A stretch of DNA of 46,468 nt from Sphingobacterium sp. (GTDB lineage: Bacteria; Bacteroidota; Bacteroidia; Sphingobacteriales; Sphingobacteriaceae): positions 1 through 46,468 of the forward strand of contig JAITLV010000327.1 in the NCBI GenBank assembly GCA_031277685.1, read 5' to 3'. A program made the translations under genes and the position numbers. Below the pieces are notes generated by a model that saw only the letters and a list, made by a program, of their open reading frames with translations, did no database searches and had not been told where the DNA came from. Positions 26,823 through 35,771 of the stretch are shown piece by piece. The number at the start of each line of letters is the position of its first letter. Position 1 is the first letter of the stretch.

Positions 26823-28406
26823 CTAGCGTGTACCGCCTGCCCACCAAACATTTTCAGTGTAGACATATGCGCCATCACCGTATGCTGCTTGAACATTCGG
26901 ATTCGTTGTCGTATCATCGTTACCATATGGTAAACGCAATGGGAATTTACCCGGGTTTTTCAACTCAACAAGGTTTTCACCATTTGCTTTCCAACGGCGA
27001 ATATCATTGTACATCTCAGTTGACTCACCTGATGCTCCAAAAAATGCGATATATTTTTGGTTTGCAATCACTTTTAGTGGATTAGCAGCGAACAATGCTT
27101 TCACTTTTGTATCAAAGTAATTTTCTGCTGCTGTTGCGGTAATCTTATCTGATTTTTCAACAATACCTACTCCTTTAGTTGCACCTTTTACCAAAGCAGA
27201 ATTCAAACTTGCGTTGATAGATTGCTCTGCATTAGCGACAGCGGCTACAACAGCAGCTTTTAACACAGGTTCAACAACTGCAGATCCCTCACCTAAACGT
27301 TGCATGGCTTCAGCTTTTAGGAAAAGTATTTCGTGATAGCTCAACAATTGTGTCTGCGCTGACTGTGCGAATCCAAAAATAGATAAATTATAGGTATTCT
27401 TATCTTGGATTGGGTTACCATTTGGAGCTACTTTAGCATAGCTTTCCCCCTTGTTAGCTAAATCTGCTAATTGCACATACTTTTGTGTAATAAATACTCT
27501 ATTCAAGCGAGGATCGCTGTTTTCGATCATTTTATCAACCAAGCTCTTACTAGCCATCAATGCTCTTCTTGACCATTGGAAGTCAAAAAATGGATTGCGA
27601 TTCGATCCTGCATATTGATCAAATGCTGCCTGTTCACTAGCATCTTTAAAAGATTTATCAACATTAGCGATAACAGCTTTTAAAGCAACCGACTTATCAG
27701 TAGACTTTGCAACAAGACGCATTCCATAACGGGCTTTTAAACCATAAGCAAACTTAAGCCAATTTTGAGTATTTCCACTATATAATAAATCTTGTCCTCC
27801 TACACTTCCTGATCCGTGTGTATCACCTTTAGGCAGATTTTCAATAGCAGCATCTAAATATGCATTTACTTGCTTATATAATTCTTCCTGCTTATCCAAT
27901 TTAGGGTTACGAATCTCTAATGGCTTGAATCCTTCAGCGTAAGGAACATCACCAAACATATCTGTCAATAATGCTAGATTGTATGCTGCCATTACCTGAC
28001 CCATTCCTAAGGTTGTATTATTTCCTTCTTGTGGACCACCTGGAGAACATTTCTCAATCACCATACGAGCATCTTTCAATGCGGTATACATGTTTCCCCA
28101 TGTATTATTGAAAGTAGATGCACTTTGAGGTTCTCTTTCACGACGTTCTGCATTCCACAACTGATTATCTGTACCAACCTCATGTTCCACATACACGGAT
28201 AAATAGGTATTAAAGTCACCTCCTGTATTGTAAAAAGCTGTTCGTGTGATCACATCGGTCAAGATAAACTTAGCCTGTACATCATTCGGTTTGTTTACGT
28301 TTTCATTCACTTTGTCCATTGCGTCTTCAGAACAAGAAGTGAAGAATGCTGGCGAAGCTAGTACGCCCATCGCCAATAAACCAACAATATTTAATTTTAA
28401 TTTCAT
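26823..28406 (-). CDS. SusD-like outer-membrane lipoprotein (SusD-like_2 type)
   Basis: This 527-residue lipoprotein has the signal MKLKLNIVGLLAMGVLASPAFFTSC (Cys near 25). The helical core contains LALLTDMFGDVPYAEGF, the SusD-like_2 hallmark also seen in the protein at 18174, and helix repeats such as YHEILFLKAEAMQRLG. It ends near VYTENVWWAGG. Starting at ATG 28406 avoids the upstream in-frame sequence that overlaps the 3' end of susC. The protein should cap the SusC transporter encoded 10 bp upstream. The ligand is unknown; no degradative enzyme is nearby. Confidence 0.94.
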   Translation of the reverse strand: MKLKLNIVGLLAMGVLASPAFFTSCSEDAMDKVNENVNKPNDVQAKFILTDVITRTAFYNTGGDFNTYLSVYVEHEVGTDNQLWNAERREREPQSASTFNNTWGNMYTALKDARMVIEKCSPGGPQEGNNTTLGMGQVMAAYNLALLTDMFGDVPYAEGFKPLEIRNPKLDKQEELYKQVNAYLDAAIENLPKGDTHGSGSVGGQDLLYSGNTQNWLKFAYGLKARYGMRLVAKSTDKSVALKAVIANVDKSFKDASEQAAFDQYAGSNRNPFFDFQWSRRALMASKSLVDKMIENSDPRLNRVFITQKYVQLADLANKGESYAKVAPNGNPIQDKNTYNLSIFGFAQSAQTQLLSYHEILFLKAEAMQRLGEGSAVVEPVLKAAVVAAVANAEQSINASLNSALVKGATKGVGIVEKSDKITATAAENYFDTKVKALFAANPLKVIANQKYIAFFGASGESTEMYNDIRRWKANGENLVELKNPGKFPLRLPYGNDDTTTNPNVQAAYGDGAYVYTENVWWAGGTR

Positions 28407-28416
28407 GATACTAATT

Positions 28417-31400
28417 CTAGAATTTAACGTTAACACCTAAACCATAGCTCGATGTTCCCGGAAGTGAGAAACGCTCAAAAGCTCCCGACATATTGGTATT
28501 ACCTTGTGAAACCTCCGGATCAAATCCTTTCAACTCAGACCATAAGATGATGTTACGTGCAAAGGCATTCACATCAACTTTAATCTTTGGATTTTGATAC
28601 ACAGGATATCCTACTGCTACTTCACGCAACTTCACAAATGAAGTTCCACGAATACCAGCCTCAGAAATATTGCTCAGACGATTGAAGTAATCATAAGTCG
28701 ATACGTTATTTACTTTTCCATCTGCACCAAACGTAGGATTAGGAGCTATAAGAATGTCATTCGGTGCGTATTGCCCTGGAGCAACCTCCTTGACTGCCGA
28801 CCCTTCAAACAAGAATCCATTACCGTCACGGAAATCAGCTGATTTTTGAGTCACCCCATAAACATCTAAGGTTCCTGAAGTACCGTGGTACATCTGCCCC
28901 CCTTGTTTCCAATCCAATACTGCTGAAAGTCTGATTTTCTTATACTCGAAATTTGTATTGAAACCTAGGTTAAAATCTGGTGAAACGCTACCGATCACTT
29001 TTTCTTCACCGGCCAAAGGAAGACCGTTTTTATCAACGATAATTTGACCAGCGTCATTTCTTAAATAAGAAACACCATAGATCACAGGAAATTTAGAACC
29101 AATACCGGCACGTACTTGTGGTGTAACAAAACCTCCCATAAAGATACTATTCACCCCTTCCTTCAACTCATCAACATAGTTGTCTATTTTGGTAAAATTG
29201 AATGCAAAATCCCATTTGAAATCTCCAGAACGGAATGGCGCAACAGCTAATGTCAACTCGTGTGCATTGGTATGGATTTTACCTCCATTAGTTACTAAAC
29301 TTGAGTAACCTGTGGAAGCAGCCAAAGGCACTTCAAAAATCTGATCTTTTACATTTTGACGGGAGAAAGTATAATTCAAATTGATTAAACCGTTCCAGAA
29401 TGTCAAATCAGTTCCTAATTCGAACGCTTGTGTATTTTGTGGTTTCAAATTTGGATCGTAAACAATCGGATAAGATGTATATGAAGTTACACCATCACTG
29501 TTTATAGGATAAAGAATCGGAGTTCCATTCGAGAATCCACCTCCATAAGTTGGCTTATCAAAATAATTATCGTAGTAATCACCTGCTTGTCCTACTTCTG
29601 CATAAGATGCTCTCAACTTACCCATAGTCAACACAGAATTTTTCACTGCATCTAATTCTGTAAATACGAAACCTGCTGAAACAGATGGATAGAAGAATGA
29701 ACGATTGTTTCTAGGCATAGAAGAAACAATATCATTACGACCTGTTGCATTTAAGAACAACATGTTTTTGTAAGCCAAGGCTAAGCTACCAAATGTACCA
29801 AATGTACGTGTATGACGCAATGTTTGCTCAGTAGTTACCGTAGAAGCATTATTGATATGATTCCATCCCGGAAAATTAAAATTCGCACCATAAGCATAGT
29901 CTCTTCTTCTGTTGCGGTTTACAATCTCGTTACCGACCATGGCATCGAAAACCAAGTCATCATTGATTTTCCAGTTGTACGCAGCTGTTCCTAAGGAGTT
30001 CCATTCCGTTACTGAAACATTAAAGTTTTCAACTTCACCAAATCCATCCGCATGACCATATCCCCAAAGATCGGTATAGTTTGTTGTATAAGAATCAACC
30101 CCCGCTTGGTATTTTAGTGTTAATTTTTGATTTTCACCTAAATTAGTCGCATACTGCCCAAAACCATTTCCAAAGAATCGTTGTGTATCCTCTGTAAATT
30201 TATTGTGATCAACAGCCCAATATGCTCCATCAAAGCCGCTCGTGCTCCGGTAAGTATTTTGGGTTGTAGGCGCGTTTAAATTATGTGATGGTATGCCCTT
30301 TAAATCATACGAAGCTGGAGCTCCAAAGACTGTTGCGACGATCCCGTTATTAGCACCTGTTTGTTTTGAAATATGCGAATTGACATAATTACCTGTAAAA
30401 CCTGTTGTCCACTTGTCTGACAATTTGGCCTCACCTGATAATTTGGCTGTATAGCGATCCATTCCCGTTGATGGAACTATACCATCAGCATTGGTTGCTC
30501 CCAAAGACAAAGCATAGCTACCTTTCTCAAACCCTTGAACAATATTGAAGGAGTTATTGTAGGTGTTCCCTGTATTGAAAAAGTCTTTAGCATTATTATA
30601 AGCCTGTGGTGTAGCCCATGGATCCATACCGGCATTGGCACGTTGCGGCACATAATATTTACCTTCATGCTTACCATACTTTTTCGTATAGTCATTATCA
30701 GTATTTCCACCATAAACAGGATCGTTGTACAAGTCTTGGATTTGCTGCCCCCAAGACATAGAAGACAATGGCGAGTATTGACCATTAGTTCCTTGTGCGT
30801 ACTTTGTCTGGAATTCAGGAAGTACAGATACTTTATCAAAGGAAACATTAGAATTATAGGATATCTGTGGTTTGCCTTGCTTTCCTTTACCGCTCTTCGT
30901 TGTAATAATAATCACACCATTCGAAGCACGCATACCATACAATGCAGATGCTGCCTGTCCTTTTAATATATTGATGCTTTCGATATCGTTTGGATCAATG
31001 TCCAATCCTCTGGATGAATAATCCGCACCGGAAACTGAGTTTCCAGTTGATTGATCTGAAGTCGATGAAATTGGTAACCCATCAACGATGTATAAAGGTG
31101 AATTATTTCCAGTGAATGAACGCGCTCCACGGATCGTAATATTAGCGGATGCTCCTGGCATACCCGATGAAGGCGTTACCTGAACCCCTGATACTTTACC
31201 TTGCAATGCCGTAGCTAGATTGCTATTCGCTCCTTCGGTTAGCTTATCACCCTTAACTTCTTGCGTAGCATAGCTTAATGCACGTTTTTGACGTGATTGG
31301 CCCATCGCTGTCACAACAACCTCTTCCAATGCATTATCATGGTTTTCCATGGAGATATTGAAAACAGTGCTATTGTTATTCACAATAATGGTTTTATCGT

Positions 31401-31632
31401 CAAAACCAACTGAACGGAATACGACAACTTTGCCTGCAGGTACATTCAATGAATAATTACCACTAGCATCTGTTTGTGTCGCCTGATTAGTTCCTTGTAC
31501 AACTACTGTAACCCCTGGTAACCCCTTACCATCAGCAGATGTCACACGACCACTAATCTTTTTTTCTTGTGCGAATGCAACCGAAGTTAAGATCATTCCA
31601 CCAACAAGAAAACTTAGTAATGTTTGTTTCAT
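28417..31632 (-). CDS. SusC/RagA family TonB-linked outer-membrane transporter
   Basis: This 1071-residue protein has a signal peptide (MKQTLLSFLVGGMILTSVAFA) nearly the same as in the second SusC, then a carboxypeptidase-regulatory-like domain (LPGVTVVVQGTNQATQTDA, shared word for word with the first SusC), a TonB plug (SPLYIVDGLPISS, ALYGMRASNGVIIITTKSG) and a barrel ending YGLGVNVKF. It lacks an STN domain. It is the first gene of a susC-susD operon with a 10-bp junction. Its promoter lies unusually far upstream (31905-31935), leaving a leader of about 270 nt with a hairpin. Confidence 0.97.
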   Translation of the reverse strand: MKQTLLSFLVGGMILTSVAFAQEKKISGRVTSADGKGLPGVTVVVQGTNQATQTDASGNYSLNVPAGKVVVFRSVGFDDKTIIVNNNSTVFNISMENHDNALEEVVVTAMGQSRQKRALSYATQEVKGDKLTEGANSNLATALQGKVSGVQVTPSSGMPGASANITIRGARSFTGNNSPLYIVDGLPISSTSDQSTGNSVSGADYSSRGLDIDPNDIESINILKGQAASALYGMRASNGVIIITTKSGKGKQGKPQISYNSNVSFDKVSVLPEFQTKYAQGTNGQYSPLSSMSWGQQIQDLYNDPVYGGNTDNDYTKKYGKHEGKYYVPQRANAGMDPWATPQAYNNAKDFFNTGNTYNNSFNIVQGFEKGSYALSLGATNADGIVPSTGMDRYTAKLSGEAKLSDKWTTGFTGNYVNSHISKQTGANNGIVATVFGAPASYDLKGIPSHNLNAPTTQNTYRSTSGFDGAYWAVDHNKFTEDTQRFFGNGFGQYATNLGENQKLTLKYQAGVDSYTTNYTDLWGYGHADGFGEVENFNVSVTEWNSLGTAAYNWKINDDLVFDAMVGNEIVNRNRRRDYAYGANFNFPGWNHINNASTVTTEQTLRHTRTFGTFGSLALAYKNMLFLNATGRNDIVSSMPRNNRSFFYPSVSAGFVFTELDAVKNSVLTMGKLRASYAEVGQAGDYYDNYFDKPTYGGGFSNGTPILYPINSDGVTSYTSYPIVYDPNLKPQNTQAFELGTDLTFWNGLINLNYTFSRQNVKDQIFEVPLAASTGYSSLVTNGGKIHTNAHELTLAVAPFRSGDFKWDFAFNFTKIDNYVDELKEGVNSIFMGGFVTPQVRAGIGSKFPVIYGVSYLRNDAGQIIVDKNGLPLAGEEKVIGSVSPDFNLGFNTNFEYKKIRLSAVLDWKQGGQMYHGTSGTLDVYGVTQKSADFRDGNGFLFEGSAVKEVAPGQYAPNDILIAPNPTFGADGKVNNVSTYDYFNRLSNISEAGIRGTSFVKLREVAVGYPVYQNPKIKVDVNAFARNIILWSELKGFDPEVSQGNTNMSGAFERFSLPGTSSYGLGVNVKF

Positions 31633-31904
31633 GTTTTAGTTAGTTAATTTATTATTTTTCTAATCCTTTATATTGATATAAATTATATCCGTTAATATAA
31701 CTGTCTAAACAGACATTGTTTAGACAATAAATAACAATACGCAAAACAGCATATCGCCATTCAAGTGATAACAGTTGAAAATATTAATGGAAAAGCGTCC
31801 CTAGGTAGATGTAGAGTCAATCCGTTGAAAATACTCAGCTGTAAAATTTGCTCCTTTCAGCATTTACAGTATATAATAGTTAGTGCGATTTTTATTAGCG
31901 GTTC
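31633..31904 (-). other. Long 5' leader of the third susC with a perfect hairpin
   Basis: This is the presumed untranslated leader between the predicted promoter and the ATG at 31632. It contains a perfect 10-bp inverted repeat (TGTCTAAACA 31702-31711, TGTTTAGACA 31717-31726) with a 5-nt loop about 70-95 nt before the start codon. No gene is seen. Confidence 0.5.
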
Positions 31905-31935
31905 CAAATATAGAAAGCCAAAGTTGCTTTTACAA
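31905..31935 (-). promoter_or_regulatory. Promoter of the third susCD operon
   Basis: On the minus strand, TTG (31935 to 31933), 20 nt, TATATTTG (31912 to 31905) fits the Bacteroidota consensus. It does not share the 67-bp element of the other two susCD operons. Confidence 0.6.
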
Positions 31936-32138
31936 GTTTTTTAACATTCACTCTTAAAAACAAAAAATACCGCAACAAAGACAGCGGTATCTTAAAAATT
32001 CAAACACAAGATTCATTTTAGAATAAAAACTCTACAAACAAATTCTAAACAGAATATTATACGGAATCAGTAATATCTAACAAAACATTAACAATGTATT
32101 AAGAAAATATTAACATAACATTTTCGTATTCTTCCATC

Positions 32139-32222
32139 ATGAAAAAAAAAGTAATTTATAACGATTCTAAAGTTGAAATGAATCGAGTTATTCAAAAAAA
32201 GAGGCTTTACCTTCTCAGGTAG
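32139..32222 (+). CDS. Possible 27-codon small ORF (weak)
   Basis: ATG 32139 to TAG 32222 would encode a Lys/Arg-rich 27-residue peptide beginning MKKKVIYNDSKVEMNRV. Its 3' end lies inside the serS terminator hairpin. There is no clear TAnnTTTG element or ribosome binding site, so it may be a chance frame in AT-rich sequence. Confidence 0.15.
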   Translation: MKKKVIYNDSKVEMNRVIQKKRLYLLR

Positions 32223-32231
32223 AGCCTCTTT
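32198..32231 (-). terminator. serS terminator
   Basis: Arms AAAGAGGCT (32198-32206) and AGCCTCTTT (32223-32231) pair fully. A T-G pair and TACC/GGTA extend the stem to 14 bp around a 6-nt loop. On the minus strand it ends in a run of seven T. Confidence 0.88.
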
Positions 32232-32276
32232 CCTATAGCAATTCGACAATAAAGAATGCGCTACTAATTGTATGTA

Positions 32277-33548
32277 TTAATCAATATATTCAAATTTGGT
32301 ATAAGGTACCAATACTGCTGGTATGCGAATGCCTTTATCCGTTTGATTATTTTCTAAAATTGCAGCCACAATACGTGGTAAGGCTAAAGCCGACCCATTT
32401 AATGTGTGCGCTAATTGCATTTTTCCTTCGGAATTTTTGAAACGTACTTTCAGGCGGTTAGCTTGATATGTTTCGAAATTAGATACAGAAGATACCTCCA
32501 ACCAACGCTTTTGGGCAGAACTGTACACTTCCATATCATAGGTCAATGCAGCAGTAAAACTCATATCACCACCACACAGACGTAATACGCGATAAGGTAA
32601 TTCCAGTTTTTGAAGTAAGCCCTGTACATATGTACTCATTTCTTCCAAAACTTCATATGATTTTTCTGGGTGAACAATCTGAACAGCTTCTACCTTATCA
32701 AATTGATGTAGACGATTCAAACCACGTACATGGGCACCATAAGAACCTGCTTCACGACGGAAACATGGTGTATAGGCGCAATGTTTAATTGGGAACTGTG
32801 CCTCCTTGACAATTACGTCCCTGTAGATATTGGTCACTGGCACCTCTGCTGTAGGAATCAGGTATAGATTATCGTTGTTAACGTAATACATTTGCCCCTC
32901 TTTATCAGGAAGTTGCCCTGTAGCGAATGCTGAATCCTCATTAACCAAAATCGGCACCTGTACCTCTTCATACCCTTGCTCAGCAGCTTGATCCAAAAAG
33001 AAATTGATCAGTGCACGTTGCAATTTTGCGCCCTTACCTTTATAAATTGGGAATCCTGCTCCGGCAACTTTTACACCGAGCTCTAAATCCACGATATCGT
33101 ATTTATTTAATAATTCCCAATGTGGTAAGGCATCTTCTGATAAAGCGGGAATTTCACCATTCGTTAAAACGATCTCATTATCATCAGCACTTACACCGAC
33201 TGGAACACTTTGATGCGGTAAATTAGGCAATTGAACAATCTTATCATTCAACTCAATTTCGATAGCACTCAATTTATCCAGCAGTTGCTTTACCTGTTCC
33301 TTATATCCGGAGGATTGGGATTTAACGGCTTCAGCTTCTTCTTTTTTCCCTTGGCGCATCAGATCTCCAATCTGTTTCGCTGCCGCATTAGCTTCGCCCG
33401 AAAGTGCGTCCGATTCCGCTTGGATCTTACGGCGGTCTTCATCTAAACTGATGATTTCGTCGACCAATCCAATTTCCTTGAAATGCTTGACAGCCAATCT
33501 TTCGATAACCGTATCCCTGTTTTCACGGATATAATTCAATTGCAACAT
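32277..33548 (-). CDS. serS: Serine--tRNA ligase
   Basis: This 423-residue cytoplasmic enzyme charges tRNA-Ser (and tRNA-Sec where present) with serine using ATP. The N-terminal long antiparallel coiled coil (about 25-105; rich in Glu, Lys and Gln) grips the long variable arm of the tRNA. The class II catalytic core follows, with motif 2 (CFRREAGSYGAHVRGLNRLH near residue 263) and motif 3 (LNGSALALPRIVAAILENNQ near residue 385). TAEVP of the serine pocket is present. Length and motifs are normal. It starts at ATG 33548 (MLQLNYIREN), has its own promoter, and ends in a strong terminator, so it is monocistronic. Confidence 0.98.
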   Translation of the reverse strand: MLQLNYIRENRDTVIERLAVKHFKEIGLVDEIISLDEDRRKIQAESDALSGEANAAAKQIGDLMRQGKKEEAEAVKSQSSGYKEQVKQLLDKLSAIEIELNDKIVQLPNLPHQSVPVGVSADDNEIVLTNGEIPALSEDALPHWELLNKYDIVDLELGVKVAGAGFPIYKGKGAKLQRALINFFLDQAAEQGYEEVQVPILVNEDSAFATGQLPDKEGQMYYVNNDNLYLIPTAEVPVTNIYRDVIVKEAQFPIKHCAYTPCFRREAGSYGAHVRGLNRLHQFDKVEAVQIVHPEKSYEVLEEMSTYVQGLLQKLELPYRVLRLCGGDMSFTAALTYDMEVYSSAQKRWLEVSSVSNFETYQANRLKVRFKNSEGKMQLAHTLNGSALALPRIVAAILENNQTDKGIRIPAVLVPYTKFEYID

Positions 33549-33579
33549 AATATAAATGTGTTATTTAAAAAATAGTGAA

Positions 33580-33610
33580 CAAACTTAGATAAATTTGCCT
33601 GCATATACAA
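33580..33610 (-). promoter_or_regulatory. serS promoter
   Basis: The minus strand reads TTG (33610 to 33608), 20 nt, TAAGTTTG (33587 to 33580), with a leader of about 25 nt. The stretch GCAAATTTATCTAAGTTTGT is also found unchanged in the promoter of the bifunctional nuclease gene at 42888-42918. Confidence 0.78.
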
Positions 33611-33904
33611 GCGAATTTATTCACCTGTATCTATTTATCGCAGGTTTTTGAGCCTTTCCATACAACTCATTTCCTTCATTCATTATGGAGGGAACCATTG
33701 AAAATTGTTTTGTAAAAGTAGGTATTATCCAGAAATCGAATACATTTTGTGGATAGTATACTGGCGAAGCAGTTAGCGAAAACGCTCCTCAGAAAAATCC
33801 ACTTCCTGAAGAACGTTTCAAACTATATTTCTGATCACTTAAAGAATTAATTATAGAAAAACTACCAGTGGCAATATGATCTTAAGCCCGATTTGTGCAA
33901 TCTC
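33611..33904. other. Intergenic region between serS and the aldolase gene
   Basis: No gene is supported in this gap. Short open frames here are broken by stops. CTCAGAAAAATCCACTTCC (around 33788-33806) recurs with one difference near 26233-26251, which hints at a dispersed repeat. Confidence 0.4.
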
Positions 33905-34978
33905 CTAAGCTATACTGACGTCTTTACACAAATAAACATCCTGAATCGCATGCAGCAATTCAACACCTTCGCTCATTGGTTTCTGAAAAGCCTTCCGCCC
34001 GGATATTAGCCCTGTCCCCCCAGCTCTTTTATTGATTACGGCAGTTTTTACCGCTTCCTGTATATCATTTTGACCCGATGCGCCCCCAGAATTGATCAAT
34101 CCTGCCCGCCCGGCGAAGCAGTTGAGCACCTGATAACGGCAAAGGTCTATTGGATGATCTGATGATAGCTGTGAATACATGCGTTCATCTAATTTTCCGT
34201 AGCTACTTTTACCCATATTGAGCGCCTTAAAACCACCGTTCAGTTCCGGAAGTTTTTGCTTGATAATATCCGCTTTTATGGTTACACCGAGATGATTGGC
34301 CTGCCCCGTAAGATCCGCTGCTAGATGATAGTCTTTATCGCCTACTTTAAACGCAGAATTTCGCAAATAACACCACAACACCGTTGCCATACCTAGTGAA
34401 TGTGCTTCTTCAAATGCTTTCGCCACTTCGATAATTTGTCGGTCAGACTCCTCCGAGCCGAAATAAATAGTCGCTCCAACAGCAACAGCCCCCATGTTCC
34501 AGGCCTCTCGTATTGTACCATACAGTATCTGATCAGCACGATTGGGATAAGTCAATAGTTCATTATGATTGATCTTGACGAGGAAAGGAATCTTATGCGC
34601 ATATTTTCGGGATACCGCACCTAATACTCCAAAGGTAGAGGCCACGGCATTGCAGTTTCCTTCCAATGCCAGCTTCACAATGTTCTCTGGATCGAAATAC
34701 TCCGGGTTGGGTGCAAAAGATGCTCCTGCGCTGTGCTCAATCCCCTGGTCAACCGGCAAAATTGATAGATAGCCCGTATTAGCCAATCGGCCGGTTCCGA
34801 AAAGCTGCCCCAGACTGCGTAATACCTGTGGTGTACGATCACTTGGCCCATATACCTGATCTATAAAAGTAGCTTCAGGAAGATGAAGCATCGCCTTAGA
34901 AACGGCCGGTTTGTCAAATCCTAATAGATAACTTGATTCTGCACCTAGATGTGCCTGTATTTTTTCAATGTATTGCAT
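33905..34978 (-). CDS. fbaB: Class I fructose-bisphosphate aldolase (FbaB/DhnA type)
   Basis: This 357-residue cytoplasmic enzyme cleaves fructose 1,6-bisphosphate to glyceraldehyde 3-phosphate and dihydroxyacetone phosphate through a lysine Schiff base. It belongs to the archaeal-type (DhnA) class I family, not the metal-dependent class II. Visible motifs are LPVDQGIEHS near residue 75, PFLVKINHNELL near 130, GAVAVGATIYFGSEES near 165, GVTIKADIIKQKLPE near 230 (candidate Schiff-base Lys) and the phosphate loops INSGGASG and GGTGLISGRKAFQ near 295-330. The length is typical. It starts at ATG 34978, divergent from rsmI, and acts in glycolysis and gluconeogenesis. Confidence 0.94.
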   Translation of the reverse strand: MQYIEKIQAHLGAESSYLLGFDKPAVSKAMLHLPEATFIDQVYGPSDRTPQVLRSLGQLFGTGRLANTGYLSILPVDQGIEHSAGASFAPNPEYFDPENIVKLALEGNCNAVASTFGVLGAVSRKYAHKIPFLVKINHNELLTYPNRADQILYGTIREAWNMGAVAVGATIYFGSEESDRQIIEVAKAFEEAHSLGMATVLWCYLRNSAFKVGDKDYHLAADLTGQANHLGVTIKADIIKQKLPELNGGFKALNMGKSSYGKLDERMYSQLSSDHPIDLCRYQVLNCFAGRAGLINSGGASGQNDIQEAVKTAVINKRAGGTGLISGRKAFQKPMSEGVELLHAIQDVYLCKDVSIA

Positions 34979-35058
34979 AATTTATTCTTGCATGTATATT
35001 GAAAATAACTCCAAAATAGACAGAATGTTTTAGCACATATTATATAGTAAAAAAAACT

Positions 35059-35066
35059 TAACTTTG
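35059..35066 (+). promoter_or_regulatory. -7 element of rsmI, overlapping the start region
   Basis: TAACTTTG fits TAnnTTTG and ends 3 nt before ATG 35070, so the transcript would start at or beside the A of the start codon. No TTG is seen at -33. Confidence 0.4.
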
Positions 35067-35069
35067 ACC

Positions 35070-35735
35070 ATGTTATATTTAGTTCCAACACCTATTGGTA
35101 ATCTGGAGGACATGACCTTCCGTGCTGTCAATATTCTGAAAGAAGTAGACATCATCTTAGCGGAGGATACAAGAACAAGTGCCCCCCTTTTGAAACATTT
35201 CGGCATCGATAAAAAAGTATTTGCACATCATCAGCATAATGAGCATAAAGCGGTTTCCGAAATTATTAAGTTTCTGAAAGAAGGACAAAATATTGCTCTT
35301 ATTTCGGATGCCGGAACACCAGCGATATCTGATCCCGGATTTTTACTGGTTAGGGCAGCAATCAAAGAGGGTCTGGACGTGCAATGCTTGCCTGGAGCGA
35401 CAGCTTTTGTACCAGCGCTTGTCAATTCTGGATTGCCCAATGACCGCTTCTGTTTTGAAGGATTCTTACCCGTTAAAAAGGGGCGTCAAACGCGTCTGAA
35501 AGCTTTGGCGGAAGAAAAAAGAACAATGATTTTCTACGAATCGCCACATCGTATTCTCAAAACTATCGAAGAGTTTATGACTATTTTCGGTGCAGAAAGA
35601 CAGGCTTCTATTTCTAGAGAACTAAGCAAATTGTACGAGGAGAATGTCCGCGGAACATTAGCTGATTTAAAATTACACTTTGAAAACAATCCAATCAAAG
35701 GAGAATTTGTATTTTGTGTAGGTGGATTGGAATAA
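35070..35735 (+). CDS. rsmI: 16S rRNA (cytidine(1402)-2'-O)-methyltransferase
   Basis: This 221-residue SAM-dependent enzyme methylates the 2'-OH of C1402 in the 16S rRNA decoding centre. It has the tetrapyrrole-methylase-like fold: VPTPIGNLEDMTFRAVNIL at the N-terminus, LAEDTRTS near residue 31, the SAM-binding ISDAGTPAISDPG near 78, and LPGATAFVPALVNSGLP near 108. FYESPHRI near 152 is typical of RsmI. It is somewhat shorter than E. coli RsmI (286 residues), as is common when the C-terminal helical domain is missing. ATG 35070 is preferred to an in-frame TTG at 35064, which lies inside the promoter element. The PH/SHOCT gene follows 36 bp later. Confidence 0.95.
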   Translation: MLYLVPTPIGNLEDMTFRAVNILKEVDIILAEDTRTSAPLLKHFGIDKKVFAHHQHNEHKAVSEIIKFLKEGQNIALISDAGTPAISDPGFLLVRAAIKEGLDVQCLPGATAFVPALVNSGLPNDRFCFEGFLPVKKGRQTRLKALAEEKRTMIFYESPHRILKTIEEFMTIFGAERQASISRELSKLYEENVRGTLADLKLHFENNPIKGEFVFCVGGLE

Positions 35736-35771
35736 ATTTTGACAATCTTTTTTTAATAAAACGTATTTGAC

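Noticed and set aside
12230..31632. A polysaccharide utilisation locus with a nameable glycan substrate
   Set aside because: Three SusCD pairs are present, but no glycoside hydrolase, lyase, esterase or hybrid two-component sensor is in the window, so assigning a glycan would be a guess.
32139..32222. A 27-codon basic peptide frame whose end lies inside the serS terminator
   Set aside because: There is no promoter or ribosome binding signal, the codons follow an A-rich run, and overlap with a terminator stem suggests chance. It is listed only at very low confidence.
33685..33840. A plus-strand frame starting ATG 33685 that continues in frame past a TAG at 33754
   Set aside because: Neither half resembles a known protein, and the piece is short. 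One stop in 150 bp is not evidence of a pseudogene.
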